From CALCKU01 sp964534845 (GTDB lineage Bacteria > Pseudomonadota > Alphaproteobacteria > Caulobacterales > Maricaulaceae): DNA of 64,000 bases. The stretch spans positions 1 through 64,000 of the forward strand of contig CAZHPV010000005.1 of the NCBI GenBank assembly GCA_964534845.1, given 5' to 3'. Positions 52,803-61,911 of the stretch are shown in pieces. Position numbers and translations under genes: made by a program. The notes below the pieces were generated by a model. That model saw only the letters and a list, made by a program, of their open reading frames with translations, had not been told where the DNA came from and ran no database searches. Each line of letters begins with the position of its first letter. The stretch's first letter is position 1.

Positions 52803-54296
52803 TTAAAACCTCGGAATGATAAAGGCGCTATCCTCCGTCTCGCCTTCGGGCCAGCGCTGTGTGATCGTTTTGACTTTGGTGTAAAAGCGTAAGCCTTCCA
52901 TGCCGTATTGATTGGCATCACCAAAGGCGGAGCGTTTCCAGCCGCCAAAACTATGGTAAGAGACGGGCACGGGAATGGGAACATTTATCCCGACCATACC
53001 AACCTCGACACGGTCTGCAAATTCACGCGCCGCGCGGCCATTCTGGGTAAAAATCGCAACACCATTGCCGTATTGATGTTCAGACGGTAAGCGCAAGGCC
53101 TCCTCGAAACTTTCAGCGCGTACGATCTGCAAGACCGGGCCGAAAATCTCGTCGTGATAGGTTTCCATATCCGGTGTGACATTATCGAGCAAAGTCGGGC
53201 CAACGAAAAACCCGTTTTCATAGCCTTGTAACTCAAACCCGCGACCGTCCTTAACCAAGGTCGCCCCTTCCGCGACCGCCTTATCGATATTCGCTTCAAT
53301 ACTGGCTTTATGGGCCTGCGTGACAACGGGTCCGTAATCGGCGTCTGGGTCTGTTGACGTTCCAACAGTCATAGCTTCAAGCTTGGGCATAAAAGCCCCT
53401 AAAAACTTCTCAGCCGTTCCCTTACCCACAGGCACAACAACCGGTAGCGCCATACAGCGCTCTCCCGCCGAGCCATACGCTGCGCCGAGTATATCTTTCG
53501 CCGCCTGATCCATATTGGCGTCGGGCAGTATAATACCGTGATTTTTTGCCCCGCCCATACATTGGGCGCGCTTGCCACTGGCTGTCGCGCGGGCATATAC
53601 ATATTGGGCAATATCCGAACTGCCGACAAAACTCACGGCCTTGATTGTCGGGTGGTCGCAAATCGCGTCTACAATTTCCTTATCCCCGTTTAGGCATTGC
53701 AATAATCCCACCGGCCCGCCGGATTTTACAAATAATTCGGCAAGGCGCATGGGAACGCTCGGGTCTTTCTCGGACGGTTTGAGGATACAGGCATTGCCGG
53801 TTGCGATCGCCATACCAAACATCCACATCGGGATCATGGCCGGAAAGTTAAACGGCGTTATCCCCGCCACAACGCCTAAGGGCTTGCGCATAGAATAGAC
53901 ATCGATCTCTGGCCCTGCCCCGTAAGTATGCTCACCTTTTTGGCTGTGCGGTATACCGCAGGCAAATTCGATAACGTCAATACCGCGCATTACATCGCCG
54001 CGACTATCCGCGAGCACTTTACCGTGTTCCGATGATAGCATGGCCGCCAAACTATCCATTTCGGCCTCGACCGCTTCTTTATAGGCAAACATGATACGCG
54101 CCCGTTTTTGCGGATTGACCTGCGCCCAAGCTCGTTGGGCTTTCGCTGCAGATTCAACAGCGGCGTCCAGTTCTTTTGCGGTGGCCATCATGACCTGAGA
54201 TTGAACCTCGCCCGTATTGGGATCGTAAATATCTTTAGTGCGTCCCGAATTACCGGGAACGAGTTTCCCATCAACAAAATGTCCAATTTTTTTCAT
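52803..54296 (-). CDS. mmsA: Methylmalonate-semialdehyde dehydrogenase (CoA-acylating)
   Basis: 497 residues; turns methylmalonate semialdehyde into propionyl-CoA (and malonate semialdehyde into acetyl-CoA), the end of valine breakdown. Asn150 in ITPFNFPAMIP and catalytic Cys281 in GSAGERCMALPVV are in place; NAD motif VSFVGSSDIAQYVY. GGAG six bases before the ATG. First gene of the operon, divergent from the LysR regulator. Confidence 0.94.
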   Translation of the reverse strand: MKKIGHFVDGKLVPGNSGRTKDIYDPNTGEVQSQVMMATAKELDAAVESAAKAQRAWAQVNPQKRARIMFAYKEAVEAEMDSLAAMLSSEHGKVLADSRGDVMRGIDVIEFACGIPHSQKGEHTYGAGPEIDVYSMRKPLGVVAGITPFNFPAMIPMWMFGMAIATGNACILKPSEKDPSVPMRLAELFVKSGGPVGLLQCLNGDKEIVDAICDHPTIKAVSFVGSSDIAQYVYARATASGKRAQCMGGAKNHGIILPDANMDQAAKDILGAAYGSAGERCMALPVVVPVGKGTAEKFLGAFMPKLEAMTVGTSTDPDADYGPVVTQAHKASIEANIDKAVAEGATLVKDGRGFELQGYENGFFVGPTLLDNVTPDMETYHDEIFGPVLQIVRAESFEEALRLPSEHQYGNGVAIFTQNGRAAREFADRVEVGMVGINVPIPVPVSYHSFGGWKRSAFGDANQYGMEGLRFYTKVKTITQRWPEGETEDSAFIIPRF

Positions 54297-54356
54297 ACTT
54301 CTCTCCAGAATTTTGTTTGAATTTAAACTGGTATTTTTCCATGTAAATAGTAATTA

Positions 54357-54375
54357 TTGCAGTTTATAACTGCAA
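54357..54375. promoter_or_regulatory. Perfect 19-bp dyad in the mmsA-LysR gap
   Basis: TTGCAGTT-TAT-AACTGCAA: two exact 8-base arms around a TAT centre, 18 bases before the LysR start and 60 bases before mmsA. It is a strong candidate binding site for the regulator, which would control itself and the valine operon. It is not the classic T-N11-A LysR box in strict form. Confidence 0.65.
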
Positions 54376-54393
54376 AAATACAGGCTGGAAACA

Positions 54394-55275
54394 ATGAATT
54401 GGGACGATCTGAAAATCTTTCTCTGTGTCGCCCGACACCGGAAACTCGCCGCAGCGGCGCGCGAATTAAAGCTCGATGAAACTACAATATCGCGGCGTCT
54501 AAAACGGCTAGAAGATACGCTCGGCCATAGATTGTTCGAGCGCTTAAGGTCTGGTCATCACCTTACACAATACGGGCAGGCCTTGCTGGCCACAGCGGAA
54601 GAGATAGAGCTGCAAACCGCGATCATTCAGGCTCCGCAAGCCCCGCTTAGCCAAAGCCCGAGCGGAACAATCCGCATCAGTGTCGCCGAAGGCTTCGGGG
54701 TTTTTGTGCTCAGTCCCTGCCTTGGAGCCTTTCATAAAAAATACCCACAGATTGAAATTGATCTGGTCGCCGGAAGCGGATTTCTGAGCCTGTCGCGCCG
54801 CGAAGCCGATATTGCTATTGGCCTATCGCGCCCGAAATCCGCGCATATTATCTCCGAGCTTTTATGCAAATATGACTTACACCTCTATGCCCATTCAGAT
54901 TATCTCGCCCAACATGAACCGATTAAATCTCCCATTGATCTATCCGGGCATTTGTTAATCGATTACGTTGATGACCTTATTTATGCCGAAGAGCTTCGTT
55001 ATTTCGAAACGGCCCTGCCTCAACTCAGACCGGGTCTACGGAGCACGTCGATTACGGCACAAAGAAATCTGGTTAAAGACGGAACAGGGCTCGCCATATT
55101 GCCGGATTTCATGACCAGTGACGATCTCGTGAAAGTTTTACCCGGGTCAATTTCTTTATCACGCCAATTCTGGTTTTCTGTACATAAAACCATCGCCCCT
55201 CTGGCAAAAATTCAGGCTTTCAAGGCGTTTATTTTTGAGTATTTATCAAAGTCGGCTACGCTCTCAACTGACTGA
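54394..55275 (+). CDS. LysR-family transcription regulator
   Basis: 293 residues. N-terminal winged HTH (MNWDDLKIFLCVARHRKLAA, AARELKLDETTISRRLKRLE; about 1-60) and a C-terminal sensor domain (90-290) with IRISVAEGFGVFVLSPCL. Divergent from mmsA with only 97 bases between, so it probably controls the valine operon and itself; ligand unknown, perhaps a valine-pathway intermediate. It converges on gspN 12 bases past its stop. Confidence 0.88.
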   Translation: MNWDDLKIFLCVARHRKLAAAARELKLDETTISRRLKRLEDTLGHRLFERLRSGHHLTQYGQALLATAEEIELQTAIIQAPQAPLSQSPSGTIRISVAEGFGVFVLSPCLGAFHKKYPQIEIDLVAGSGFLSLSRREADIAIGLSRPKSAHIISELLCKYDLHLYAHSDYLAQHEPIKSPIDLSGHLLIDYVDDLIYAEELRYFETALPQLRPGLRSTSITAQRNLVKDGTGLAILPDFMTSDDLVKVLPGSISLSRQFWFSVHKTIAPLAKIQAFKAFIFEYLSKSATLSTD

Positions 55276-55287
55276 TTATTGCCGCAC

Positions 55288-56004
55288 CTAAAACCAGCGT
55301 CCCTGTTCATTTAGCCTAAAGCCCTTTTGGGAAGGCTCGAAACCATAAAGGGGCAGTAAGGCCGAAGCGGCCGCGTCCCGCGTTTGGATATTAAACTCTG
55401 CCTGATAACGCCCATCGGGTTTCATGACAGTTCTGACGTCCAAGGATTGTCTGGCGTCTTTGCCGGATAAAACCGAAACAATGTCCCCGTTTTCACAACT
55501 AATCGGGCCGGACAAAACCGGGCCGCTCCATTGCCATAAGCCGGCATTTTTTTGCAAAACATCCGTCGAGAACTCCCCCTTTGCGCTCTGACAGCCAGCC
55601 TCCAGATCAAGGACATTAAAACCGATATGGTCAAGACGCAGAGAATAAGTGCCATTCATCTGACTAAAGCGAGGATCAACGGGTAATATCCAACTTAGTA
55701 GGCCGCTCGCATCGAGATTTTCCAGACGCCCAAGCCCGAGATAACCTTTTATCTGAAGGGCGGGTGATGGACTGGAAAAGCGTATAGGAGGCTGGCCCCT
55801 CAGAAGGGCCTTGGGCATGGTAGAAATATTTAGATTATCTATATTATGCAGGCCTGAAATACGGCCCTTCCAAATCGTGCCGTTTAAGCGCGGTGCTGGC
55901 TGATAAACGTCTTTTAATTTAGCCAGAGGCGTCCACGCCAGTGGCCAGACACAAAGCGTGGTTAACAAGGCCAGACACCCGCCCAAAAGCACAATTAACC
56001 GCAT
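55288..56004 (-). CDS. gspN: Type II secretion protein GspN
   Basis: 238 residues, one N-terminal membrane segment (about 3-25), then a periplasmic part with GTIWKGRISGLHNI and LDLEAGCQSAKGEF, as in T2SS GspN. Some T2SSs lack it; here it ends the operon. Starts two bases after gspM stop. The family is variable, so the call leans on position. Confidence 0.78.
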   Translation of the reverse strand: MRLIVLLGGCLALLTTLCVWPLAWTPLAKLKDVYQPAPRLNGTIWKGRISGLHNIDNLNISTMPKALLRGQPPIRFSSPSPALQIKGYLGLGRLENLDASGLLSWILPVDPRFSQMNGTYSLRLDHIGFNVLDLEAGCQSAKGEFSTDVLQKNAGLWQWSGPVLSGPISCENGDIVSVLSGKDARQSLDVRTVMKPDGRYQAEFNIQTRDAAASALLPLYGFEPSQKGFRLNEQGRWF

Positions 56005-56006
56005 AG

Positions 56007-56465
56007 CTACTGTCCCGGTGACAAGGTCATCTGCACATCAACCAAACCACCCTCAGTCTGGTCTATCTGGATTTGCGTCAGCGACACGGCGTAATTTTGT
56101 GACAAGGTCTGCAAGAATGTGTAAACTTTGGTCGCGATAACAGGTTCAAACCAGACACGGAGCGCCCCGTCAGTTTCGGGTTGTATCCGCGTTAGCGCCA
56201 TACCGGCCTTTCGTGCCTCTTGCACAAATTCGGTTTGGTCCATCGGCTTCTTGGCTTGACTTTCACCCGCCCCCAAATATGTCACTCCGTTTTTCACAAT
56301 CTGGTAATTGTTAGCCGCAATATCTTTCTGGCGTAGCGCTTGAGCCTTCGCATTTAATATGGGCGTAACAATTAATAACCACACGGCAAAAACCCCGCAT
56401 AATACGAGCATAAGGTAAATGAGGTAACGTTCACGCGGGCTGCGGTCTTGAAGTAAAGTTATCAT
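56007..56465 (-). CDS. gspM: Type II secretion protein GspM
   Basis: 152 residues with a membrane helix at 14-35 (RYLIYLMLVLCGVFAVWLLI) and a ferredoxin-like periplasmic domain (QEARKAGMALTRIQPETDGA). GspM forms the inner-membrane platform with GspL. The start ATG overlaps the gspL stop (ATGA). The call rests on architecture and position. Confidence 0.82.
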   Translation of the reverse strand: MITLLQDRSPRERYLIYLMLVLCGVFAVWLLIVTPILNAKAQALRQKDIAANNYQIVKNGVTYLGAGESQAKKPMDQTEFVQEARKAGMALTRIQPETDGALRVWFEPVIATKVYTFLQTLSQNYAVSLTQIQIDQTEGGLVDVQMTLSPGQ

Positions 56466-57523
56466 GAGCGTTCCAAACGAATAACCGCCTGCCCTATCAT
56501 GGCACCATTTTGTTCGCGCACACCCCCAGAAGTAAACTCCATTCCGGCCGATCTTAAAGCCTGCTCCAGTCTTGAGGCGATTTCGAAATCAGGATAGATG
56601 AGGCGTAAATTTAGCGCTTGAGCGCTCATATCATAGCGGAGGCTTTCGATCTCAATGCCGTCAAAATTCTGTAATTGTGCAAATAATAAGGAGGAGAGGT
56701 CTAAAAACCGGCCCGAGCTTTTAGGTTGGTTTTTCACCGCCCGAGACACGGCCCGTGCGGGGTTTTCAACCTCTTTGCCTGTCACAGATTTATAGACTTG
56801 GCGGGCATCAGATTTAATATTTGCGGTTTGGGTTTTCAAACTTCGAATTTGCGTACCCTGCCAAACCGTCCATGACAGGCCGAGCACAGCCAATAACGCA
56901 GCGACGCGCTTGAACCCGGCAAAGGAGAAATGGGCCGGATTACGCGGGGCAAACTCATTGCTCGCTAGATTTATGGCGGGGTCAAATTGCAAAGTGGCCA
57001 GAACGGAATGAATATCTATTTCAGCCGGAGCCTCTTCCGCCTCCATCCAGGATTTGTCTAGCGTATATCCGGATTTACCGGGCTTGATGTACCTATCGCT
57101 TAAGTGAACCATGTCGTGCGTTTGTGGGACGACATCAAAGTCAGCATAGATATGACTGGGATACATACCAAACTCGCCCAAGACTTGGCTTATCTCTGTC
57201 ATTTTATCCCGCGAAATTACCGCCATAAACCCAGCCTGATCGTCCAAAACAATATGCTGGTCATCGGGTGCTGCAGCTAATTTATCCTCAATGACAAAAC
57301 CAGCTGCATTGCGGCGTTCAGATTGGCGCATTTCGGGTAAGTCATGCGGGAAAATACGGACGGCCTGACCTGAAATCACGACATTAACGCCGCGCCCGAC
57401 CCCGTCGGTTAAATCCTGTTTTTGTGCATCGGTTTGCACAAAACCCGCCGCGTCTTCGGACCTATACCAAGCCCAAGGCCCAGCCAGATCATCACTCAAC
57501 CATATGACAAGCGTATCGCTCAA
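56462..57523 (-). CDS. gspL: Type II secretion protein GspL
   Basis: 353 residues: a cytoplasmic actin-like N-terminal domain (1-200; AGFVIEDKLAAAPDDQHIVL) that binds the ATPase GspE, a membrane helix at about 206-222, then a small periplasmic domain (FDGIEIESLRYDMSAQALNL). Start is TTG overlapping the gspK stop (TTGA). Length is near the family norm. Confidence 0.86.
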   Translation of the reverse strand: MSDTLVIWLSDDLAGPWAWYRSEDAAGFVQTDAQKQDLTDGVGRGVNVVISGQAVRIFPHDLPEMRQSERRNAAGFVIEDKLAAAPDDQHIVLDDQAGFMAVISRDKMTEISQVLGEFGMYPSHIYADFDVVPQTHDMVHLSDRYIKPGKSGYTLDKSWMEAEEAPAEIDIHSVLATLQFDPAINLASNEFAPRNPAHFSFAGFKRVAALLAVLGLSWTVWQGTQIRSLKTQTANIKSDARQVYKSVTGKEVENPARAVSRAVKNQPKSSGRFLDLSSLLFAQLQNFDGIEIESLRYDMSAQALNLRLIYPDFEIASRLEQALRSAGMEFTSGGVREQNGAMIGQAVIRLERS

Positions 57524-58527
57524 AAGGAGGCCTCCAAAGGGGTTAATTCAAGACGAAATGTTTCATCGCCGTCGCGCTTAAAGCTAGGCGTAATCTCGCC
57601 TTCGTCAATAGCAAATTCAAACGCACCATAGCGCGCAGCCTCACCCACAAATATTTCCGCCTCCACCCAGACAAATTCTATCTCATAACTTATCAAGTCG
57701 AAACTTATATCCCCGCCCTCAACATCTTCCAATATCGGAGAGGCCTGCAATTGCGCCTGATCGACATAGCCTTCCGGCGGACGCGCCTCAATAACTGCGC
57801 GAGCCAGAGTAAAATTGTTTTCCGTGGCTATAAGTGATGCCAGTAAGGGGACATGTTCCAAGCCCAGATTATTTATATGCAAGGCCGGAGATCTATCGCT
57901 GGGGCGCGTACAAATATAGGGCCGCAAACGCCGAAATTTCTCCTCGTCCATACCCTCCAGCGCTCGCATATCGAGAACCGAGCTTAACGCCGCATTCGCG
58001 CTGCGGTGGGACGGGTCACGGCCCAGATAGGTAAAGTCTTCCGCGCCGCCGCCCTGGGAAATTTGTGTATCTTCATCAATCCAGTCGCGTGTCACGGCGG
58101 TTAAACTTTCTGCCGAACGCGGGTCCCAACCCAGTATTTCCAAGAGCCTTGTAAATTGTTGACGCACTTGTGTCCGGTTTAAAGCATTTATTGACAGACA
58201 GGTTCCACCATCGCTCAGACGAAGAGAAATAGCACCGCCTTCTACCGGAAAAATGATCGGATCAGGATTGCGCAAGCTCTGCCCTACCAAAGCCGGGTCA
58301 ATAGTCGCCAGCGTGGTTTGTAAATGGGATTGTGCGAAATCTTCAGCCCCGCGTAAATACCAATCCGCTTGAGCTTGGGCATTAATCGAGGCCGCTCGTT
58401 TGACCGCCACACGCAATTCATCAAAAATGGCAACAGATAAGCTGGCCATTAAAGCCATCACCAAAAGAGTGGTAAGCAAAACAGCGCCCCGATCTTTTAC
58501 GCCGATAGACTGTCTCGCCCTCTTCAT
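57520..58527 (-). CDS. gspK: Type II secretion minor pseudopilin GspK
   Basis: 335 residues. Prepilin-like start KDRGAVLLTTLLVMALMASL without the Glu at +5, as in other GspK, followed by a large globular domain with SINALNRTQVRQQF and GGAEDFTYLGRDPSH. It tops the pilus tip with GspI and GspJ. ATGA overlap with gspJ. Peptidase site is after Gly14. Confidence 0.9.
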   Translation of the reverse strand: MKRARQSIGVKDRGAVLLTTLLVMALMASLSVAIFDELRVAVKRAASINAQAQADWYLRGAEDFAQSHLQTTLATIDPALVGQSLRNPDPIIFPVEGGAISLRLSDGGTCLSINALNRTQVRQQFTRLLEILGWDPRSAESLTAVTRDWIDEDTQISQGGGAEDFTYLGRDPSHRSANAALSSVLDMRALEGMDEEKFRRLRPYICTRPSDRSPALHINNLGLEHVPLLASLIATENNFTLARAVIEARPPEGYVDQAQLQASPILEDVEGGDISFDLISYEIEFVWVEAEIFVGEAARYGAFEFAIDEGEITPSFKRDGDETFRLELTPLEASF

Positions 58528-59216
58528 ATCGAAAGCTCGAAATATTGCACCATTTCGTCACCATTAGAAAAGACAAGTTCGAGGGTGATATAATCAGGCG
58601 CTATCAAGGCTGTGGGGTTAACAAAAATATTCTCATCATCTTCTGTCACCGCAGTCGCAGCGGTCAATTCAAGAACATCACGGTCCCCACCGCCAAATTG
58701 GAATTTGATATCACAAGATTGTAAGTCATCCAGCAAGACCCGTTCACGCACCGGAGTTTCAGCAGCCGGAAAGGCTTGACTAAGAGCGCGGCGGATAAGC
58801 CGGCCATCCTCAAATACATATTCTACGCGTTCCAGATCGCCCCGGTTTTCTAGCCCTCCGGGATTGGGGCGTCCCGCACGGGTAAAATCAAGTAAGCTGT
58901 CAACGCCGCCTGAAACCATAAAGGGTTCGGGATCGCCAAAGCCGTCACGCTTTGCAACAAGGACCAGATTGGATAAATCGGACTTAATCAAAATGCGCGC
59001 CATTTCCACATCGGTCATTTCAGATAGTCTCTGCGTGAGCTGTGCTTTTCCGGCAAAAGCAGACGATAGGGCAGACATGCTCCCAACCGTAATCAAGGAG
59101 AAGATAAACATAGCAATGAGGACTTCCACTAAGGTAAATCCAGCCTGACCAACCAGAGCCACGCTGCTATCCGGCGTCTTACGAGCCGCCCGCTTATATA
59201 AACCTCTATTGGCCAT
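58524..59216 (-). CDS. gspJ: Type II secretion minor pseudopilin GspJ
   Basis: 230 residues; N-methylation motif GQAGFTLVEVLIAMFIFS, cleavage after Gly26 gives a long 26-residue leader. The mature part is a beta-rich pseudopilin (GVDSLLDFTRAGRPNPGGLE). Start at ATG 59216; the frame extends to a TTG at 59219. It overlaps the gspI end by 11 bases. Confidence 0.9.
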   Translation of the reverse strand: MANRGLYKRAARKTPDSSVALVGQAGFTLVEVLIAMFIFSLITVGSMSALSSAFAGKAQLTQRLSEMTDVEMARILIKSDLSNLVLVAKRDGFGDPEPFMVSGGVDSLLDFTRAGRPNPGGLENRGDLERVEYVFEDGRLIRRALSQAFPAAETPVRERVLLDDLQSCDIKFQFGGGDRDVLELTAATAVTEDDENIFVNPTALIAPDYITLELVFSNGDEMVQYFELSI

Positions 59217-59628
59217 CAAGACGCCCCGCTACAAACGCTGTGCGTTCAATCAAGACATGATCTGCACTACGCCCCCCCGAATTTCGACGTGACCGCGACA
59301 CATTTTGGCTTGCAGCGCGCACTTTCACAGAAAGTCTGAAAAATCCGTCGAGGTCGGTATTATGCGTTTCTACCTCCCAGTCAAAAGCCTGTCCTCGCAT
59401 CTCGTCTCGTCCGCGCCTTTCAGATCGGTTCAAAGTTTCAGCGCGCGCCAAAACAAGCTGATTATCCGCAACAATCCCAGCCAGTATTTTTTGCTCAAGC
59501 GCAAAGGCCGTTTTCACGCTTTCGGTCCCGGCATGGGTAAGACTAATAATGGAGAGGCTAAAAATCAGCAAAGCAGCCAAAACTTCAACCAGAGTAAATC
59601 CTGCCTGTCTTGAGGGCCGTTTAGCCAT
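59206..59628 (-). CDS. gspI: Type II secretion minor pseudopilin GspI
   Basis: 140 residues; ATG 59628 with AGGACG upstream gives a normal 10-residue leader (MAKRPSRQAG) before FTLVEVLAALLIFSLSIISL. The globular part contains ALEQKILAGIVADNQLVLAR, typical GspI. An ATG at 59646 that overlaps the gspH stop is the alternative. Binds GspJ and GspK at the pilus tip. Confidence 0.9.
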   Translation of the reverse strand: MAKRPSRQAGFTLVEVLAALLIFSLSIISLTHAGTESVKTAFALEQKILAGIVADNQLVLARAETLNRSERRGRDEMRGQAFDWEVETHNTDLDGFFRLSVKVRAASQNVSRSRRNSGGRSADHVLIERTAFVAGRLDGQ

Positions 59629-59642
59629 GACACGTCCTATTA

Positions 59643-60137
59643 TCATAATACAGGCTTCAACACAGCACGGCCATCACCTGCGCTAGATAGTTCAAAATGT
59701 TGACCCCCGCCCTCAATCAGGTTCACGGAAAATGTATCGCTCAGACCTGTGGGCTCAAAGAGTATCACAGGAATGTCTTCATCTGGCAGTTTCACGTTTC
59801 TACCATTTTTTTCCAGACTGATACGGACACCGGCCGGCCAGTCTTCGCTAAAGGTCAAGGCCCACTCGCCGGCTTGGTGATCATAAAGACTATATCCTGT
59901 GCCTGATACGCCTAACGCAGCAACACGTCCCGATATCACAGCATTTTGGGCTGCAACATTGACACGAGTGAGCAAATTATTCGCCCCTTCGTCCAACTCT
60001 GTTTTTGGCTGCGGAAAGTTCAATATGACCACGCCCGAGATCAAGCCAATGATGACAAGGACGGTCATGACCTCGACCAAAGTAAATCCATGCTCACCTT
60101 GCGCGGACCGATTTAATGGCCTTCTGCGAGGTCGCAT
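59643..60137 (-). CDS. gspH: Type II secretion minor pseudopilin GspH
   Basis: 164 residues; leader of 17 residues ends in Gly before FTLVEVMTVLVIIGLISGVV. The C-terminal domain has LLTRVNVAAQNAVISGRVAA, a GspH sign. I begin at ATG 60137; a TTG at 60179 with AGGA upstream would give 14 more residues and overlap gspG by 13 bases, so it is a real alternative. Confidence 0.88.
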   Translation of the reverse strand: MRPRRRPLNRSAQGEHGFTLVEVMTVLVIIGLISGVVILNFPQPKTELDEGANNLLTRVNVAAQNAVISGRVAALGVSGTGYSLYDHQAGEWALTFSEDWPAGVRISLEKNGRNVKLPDEDIPVILFEPTGLSDTFSVNLIEGGGQHFELSSAGDGRAVLKPVL

Positions 60138-60166
60138 CTTTTTAAACAGTCGCAAAATATGGGGGG

Positions 60167-60658
60167 TTATTTTTGCCAACTCGTAATATCCTGAGCAAGA
60201 TTTTCGCCGCCCGGCTCCCCGTCAGAGCCCAACGATAAAATATCAAACACACCATTTTCGCCGGGATAACGATAAATATAAGGCCGGCCCCACGGATCGT
60301 CCGGTAAAAATTTAACATAGCCGCCGGGGCGGTAGCGTTCGGCATTAGGCGCACCAGATGGCAAAGACACTAAAGCGTCCAGCCCATTAGTTTCCTCGGG
60401 ATAATCAAGCATATCCAGACGGTACATTTCCGCCGCCTGTTCTAGGAGGCGAATATCGCCTTTGGCTTTTTGCGCCATGGCTCTATCCTGACTGGGCAAA
60501 ACATTGATAATAACAAAGGTCGTCAAAAGACCAATAATCACCATCACCACCATAACCTCAACCAGAGTAAAGCCGGCCTCTCCGCGCTCTTTTTGTGGCG
60601 AGGATTTACGCGATCGAAAATAATCTCGTAAAAAACCGGATGTGTTTAACATAGTCAT
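60167..60658 (-). CDS. gspG: Type II secretion major pseudopilin GspG
   Basis: 163 residues; major subunit of the pseudopilus. AAGGAG six bases before the ATG fixes a leader of 29 residues, longer than the usual 6-10, before GFTLVEVMVVMVIIGLLTT with Glu34 in the +5 position. The mature part has AKGDIRLLEQAAEMYRLDML and the calcium-site end WGRPYIYRYPGENGVFDILS then DGEPGG. Strong family match. Confidence 0.93.
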   Translation of the reverse strand: MTMLNTSGFLRDYFRSRKSSPQKERGEAGFTLVEVMVVMVIIGLLTTFVIINVLPSQDRAMAQKAKGDIRLLEQAAEMYRLDMLDYPEETNGLDALVSLPSGAPNAERYRPGGYVKFLPDDPWGRPYIYRYPGENGVFDILSLGSDGEPGGENLAQDITSWQK

Positions 60659-60668
60659 AGGGGTCTCC

Positions 60669-61874
60669 TTAAAAAGCTAAGCTATTGAGGCTTAATATTG
60701 GCAAAAATATAGCGCCGATAATCACAAGAACAATGCCGCTCAAAGCTATAATTATTAAAGGTTCAAGCAAATTCAAAAATATGGTGGTCGCGGTCTCGAA
60801 CTCCTCTTCCAGATAGTCCGCAGATTTCGAAAACATAAGGCCAATATCGCCGCTGGCCTCGCCGCCTGCCACCATTTGCACCACAAGAGGGGGCAATATA
60901 TCCGCCCCGCGCAGCGCAGCGCTCATGGACGTACCTTCCCGGACCTTATTGGCGGCCTCGACAACGCCGTCTTGCATAACCAGATTTCGTAGGGTGTGCC
61001 GCGCTGTTTGCATGGCCGTAAGCGCCGGGGTTCCGCTTTCTATCAAACCGGCCATCGTCCGTGAAAACCGCGCCGCGTTCAAATCCCGGTTCAGGCGGCC
61101 TATATAGGGTAATTTCAAGAGATATTTATGCCATATCCGTTTTATATTGGGGCGCCGCAAAGCCTGACTAAAGCCGAAAAATACTAAAAGCAGGACTGCG
61201 CCGATTATCAAACCATAATCTTGCAAACCTCGTGAGACTGCAATCACGGCTTTGGTTAGGCCCGGTAAGTCTTGGCCGAAAGTCTCGAATTGTGCGACCA
61301 CTTTGGGCACAACCGCGACCATTAGGGTGATAACCACTGCAAAAGCCACAAGGGTTAAGACCATCGGATAGATTGTCGCGCCCAATATTTTGCGGCGTAT
61401 CTTTTGGGCCGCTTCAAGGTCAGAGGCCAAACGTTCCAAGACTTGCGGTAAACGCCCAGAGGTTTCACCCGAGGCAGCCATGGCGATATAAAGGTCTGAA
61501 AATGTTTTCGGATGCGTTTTCAAAGCTTCGGAAAGACGCGCGCCTTCTAAGACCTGAGAGCGAATGGACAGTAGGACTTGGCGCATGGGTGAGCGCTCAA
61601 ATTGCAGCGCTGTTATTTTTAAGGCTTCTTCAACCGGAGTTGAAGCATCGATCAAAATCGCCAATTGCCGCGTAGCCTGTGTTTTATCCTTATGACTGAC
61701 TTTGCGTTCAATAGTCAGAGAGGTCTGGGTTTTGGTCTTGGCTTGTTTGATAGCGACTGGCGAAAGTCTCTGGGCGCGCAAAATATCACGCGCCTCACGC
61801 GCTGTAACAGCGGTGATCGTACCCGAATGTTTTTTCCCGGCCTTGTCAAAAGCCGAATAGTCAAAGGCTTCCAA
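60669..61874 (-). CDS. gspF: Type II secretion inner-membrane protein GspF
   Basis: 401 residues; platform protein with two T2SSF domains and three membrane helices (about 170-195, 225-245, 370-395). Family text: FDYSAFDKAGKKHSGTITAV, MAASGETSGRLPQVLERLAS and MVAGGEASGDIGLMFSKSAD. Ten bases before gspG. Couples the ATPase GspE to the pseudopilus. Confidence 0.93.
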   Translation of the reverse strand: MEAFDYSAFDKAGKKHSGTITAVTAREARDILRAQRLSPVAIKQAKTKTQTSLTIERKVSHKDKTQATRQLAILIDASTPVEEALKITALQFERSPMRQVLLSIRSQVLEGARLSEALKTHPKTFSDLYIAMAASGETSGRLPQVLERLASDLEAAQKIRRKILGATIYPMVLTLVAFAVVITLMVAVVPKVVAQFETFGQDLPGLTKAVIAVSRGLQDYGLIIGAVLLLVFFGFSQALRRPNIKRIWHKYLLKLPYIGRLNRDLNAARFSRTMAGLIESGTPALTAMQTARHTLRNLVMQDGVVEAANKVREGTSMSAALRGADILPPLVVQMVAGGEASGDIGLMFSKSADYLEEEFETATTIFLNLLEPLIIIALSGIVLVIIGAIFLPILSLNSLAF

Positions 61875-61911
61875 GGCTCACCTCCCTACTATACGCGCAA
61901 AGGACATTATC

